Source of the DNA: Candidatus Competibacteraceae bacterium
Lineage (GTDB): Bacteria; Pseudomonadota; Gammaproteobacteria; Competibacterales; Competibacteraceae
Assembly: GCA_016712625.1 (NCBI GenBank)
Contig: JADJQQ010000018.1
Location: 124,001-188,000 of the forward strand
Direction: 5' to 3'
Length of the DNA stretch: 64,000 bases
Below, in pieces: positions 63,066 through 64,000 of this stretch. Position numbers and translations under genes: made by a program. The notes beneath the pieces were generated by a model. That model was not told the origin of the DNA and searched no databases. It worked only from the letters and a program-made list of their open reading frames with translations. The stretch's first letter is position 1, and each line of letters begins with the position of its first letter.

Positions 63066-64000
63066 CAGCCCCGCGCCGCCCTGATCATGTTGCGAGCGAT
63101 CACCAACTGCTGGATCTGGGTGGTGCCTTCGTAAATGCGGAACAAACGCACGTCACGATAAAAGCGCTCGGCGGCATAATCCGCCACATAGCCGGCCCCG
63201 CCGTGAATCTGCACCGAGCGGTCAGCCACCCGGCCGCACATCTCGGACGCGAACAGCTTGGCGCACGAGGCTTCGGTGGTCACATCCAAGCCGGCGTCGC
63301 GCCGCCGGGCGGCGTCGAGCACCATGCAGCGCGCCGCATAAATTTCCGCCTTGCTGTCCGCCAGCATCGCCTGGATCAGTTGAAATTCCGCGATGGGCTT
63401 GCCGAACTGCTGGCGCTCGCAGGCATACCGCAGCGCGTCCTCCAGCATCCGTTCCGCCACGCCGACCGAGACGGCGGCGATGTGCAAGCGACCCTTGTCG
63501 AGCACTTTCATGGCTGTCTTGAAACCGATGCCTTCCTGACCGCCAATCAGGTTCTCGGTCGGCACCCGGCAGTCCTCCAGGATCACATCGCAAGTGTGAG
63601 CACCCTTTTGCCCCATCTTCTTGTCGATCTTGCCGAGCGACAGGCCCGGCGCGCCTTTTTCGACGATGAAGGCGGAGATGGCGCTCGCCCCGCGCTTTTG
63701 CGGATCGGTTCGCGCCATGACGGTGAAAATGCTGGCTTCGGGAGCGTTGGTGATGAAGCGCTTGGTGCCGTTGAGGATGTAACAATCGCCGTCCCGCACG
63801 GCGGTGGCGCGCAGTGAGGCGGCGTCGGAACCTGATCCGGGTTCGGTCAGGGCGAACGCGCCGATGATTTCGCCGGAAGCCAACCGGGGCAAGTAGCGCT
63901 GCTTCTGCGCTTCGGTGCCGTCGATGACGATGCCCTGCGAGCCGATGCCGTTGTTGGTGCCGATCAACGAGCGAAACGCCGGCGATGTTTTGGCGATCTC
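63065..64000 (-). CDS. Acyl-CoA dehydrogenase (5' end cut by window)
   Basis: C-terminal 311 residues visible. FALTEPGSGSDAASLRATAV, RFITNAPEASIFTVMARTDP, GIGFKTAMKVLDKGRLHIAA, and EGTTQIQQLVIARNMIRAA with catalytic Glu in YEGTTQIQ, a short- or medium-chain type. The frame continues past 64000. It shares an operon with the ligase and Liv transporter, giving a dehydrogenation step after CoA activation. Confidence 0.92.
   Translation of the reverse strand, partial: EIAKTSPAFRSLIGTNNGIGSQGIVIDGTEAQKQRYLPRLASGEIIGAFALTEPGSGSDAASLRATAVRDGDCYILNGTKRFITNAPEASIFTVMARTDPQKRGASAISAFIVEKGAPGLSLGKIDKKMGQKGAHTCDVILEDCRVPTENLIGGQEGIGFKTAMKVLDKGRLHIAAVSVGVAERMLEDALRYACERQQFGKPIAEFQLIQAMLADSKAEIYAARCMVLDAARRRDAGLDVTTEASCAKLFASEMCGRVADRSVQIHGGAGYVADYAAERFYRDVRLFRIYEGTTQIQQLVIARNMIRAARG

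Overview
This is a high-GC bacterial window, most likely from a gammaproteobacterium. The gene families (DUF3179, DUF302, pirin, NPC-repeat and spondin-domain secreted proteins, a SoxR-independent sulfur operon, LivKHMGF with acyl-CoA enzymes) would fit a Competibacteraceae-like or similar environmental lineage, but the species assignment is only an impression. No rRNA, tRNA or CRISPR array was seen. The two edge genes (parA at the left, an acyl-CoA dehydrogenase at the right) are cut by the window.

Layout. 1-5000: a plasmid-type backbone, with parA, parB, a GNAT-type acyltransferase, an AT-rich gene-free stretch, and a replication-initiator-like gene carrying a single-base frameshift and a good intrinsic terminator. 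5000-7400: a decayed zone with a DUF3455 remnant and an anti-sigma-factor remnant facing each other, an IS66-like scrap, and two intact small-enzyme genes. 7400-12300: pirin with a divergent LysR regulator, then a row of small secreted proteins (two paralogues sharing a C-terminal Cys-bracketed motif, and an NPC-repeat protein) followed by DUF302 and DUF3179 proteins. 12300-16050: a tripartite ABC exporter under a TetR regulator with a perfect palindromic operator. 16280-19680: a tightly packed sulfur-handling operon (ArsR-rhodanese, DsrE-like, PLP gamma-lyase, cysteine desulfurase). 20000-24900: a TlpA relic, a His-rich unknown protein, DUF1223, spondin-domain protein and an OmpR-type two-component system. 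25000-30600: Na+/solute symporter with a partner phosphoesterase, then a VTT-membrane-domain/FAD-disulfide-oxidoreductase fusion with a DUF547 protein.

30909-49910 is the most distinctive part: about 19 kb of closely spaced genes all on the minus strand, many gaps being only 5-40 bases. In transcription order: AGE-family-like protein, two DJ-1/PfpI proteins, a benzoylformate-decarboxylase-like TPP enzyme, three NTF2-like proteins, a tautomerase, a fourth NTF2-like protein, a GMC oxidoreductase, a VOC protein, two intact GH13 alpha-glucan enzymes, a 48-aa ORF coupled to a membrane-anchored unknown, a 5'-truncated ester-cyclase-like gene, an F420-type NAD(P)-binding reductase, an aldo/keto reductase and a third GH13 gene broken by an internal deletion. 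The enzyme content suggests breakdown of an alpha-glucan followed by oxidation and rearrangement of the sugar or aldehyde products. I do not recognise it as a described pathway and regard it as the main candidate for a new system.

50000-54700: an AT-rich intergenic region with inverted repeats, a hybrid sensor kinase convergent with a NarL-type regulator, and a DUF3574 protein. 54787-64000: a minus-strand catabolic operon (acyl-CoA dehydrogenase, AMP-dependent acyl-CoA ligase, LivKHMGF transporter, PaaI thioesterase, glutaryl-CoA-dehydrogenase-like enzyme, universal stress protein), probably for uptake and CoA activation of an organic acid.
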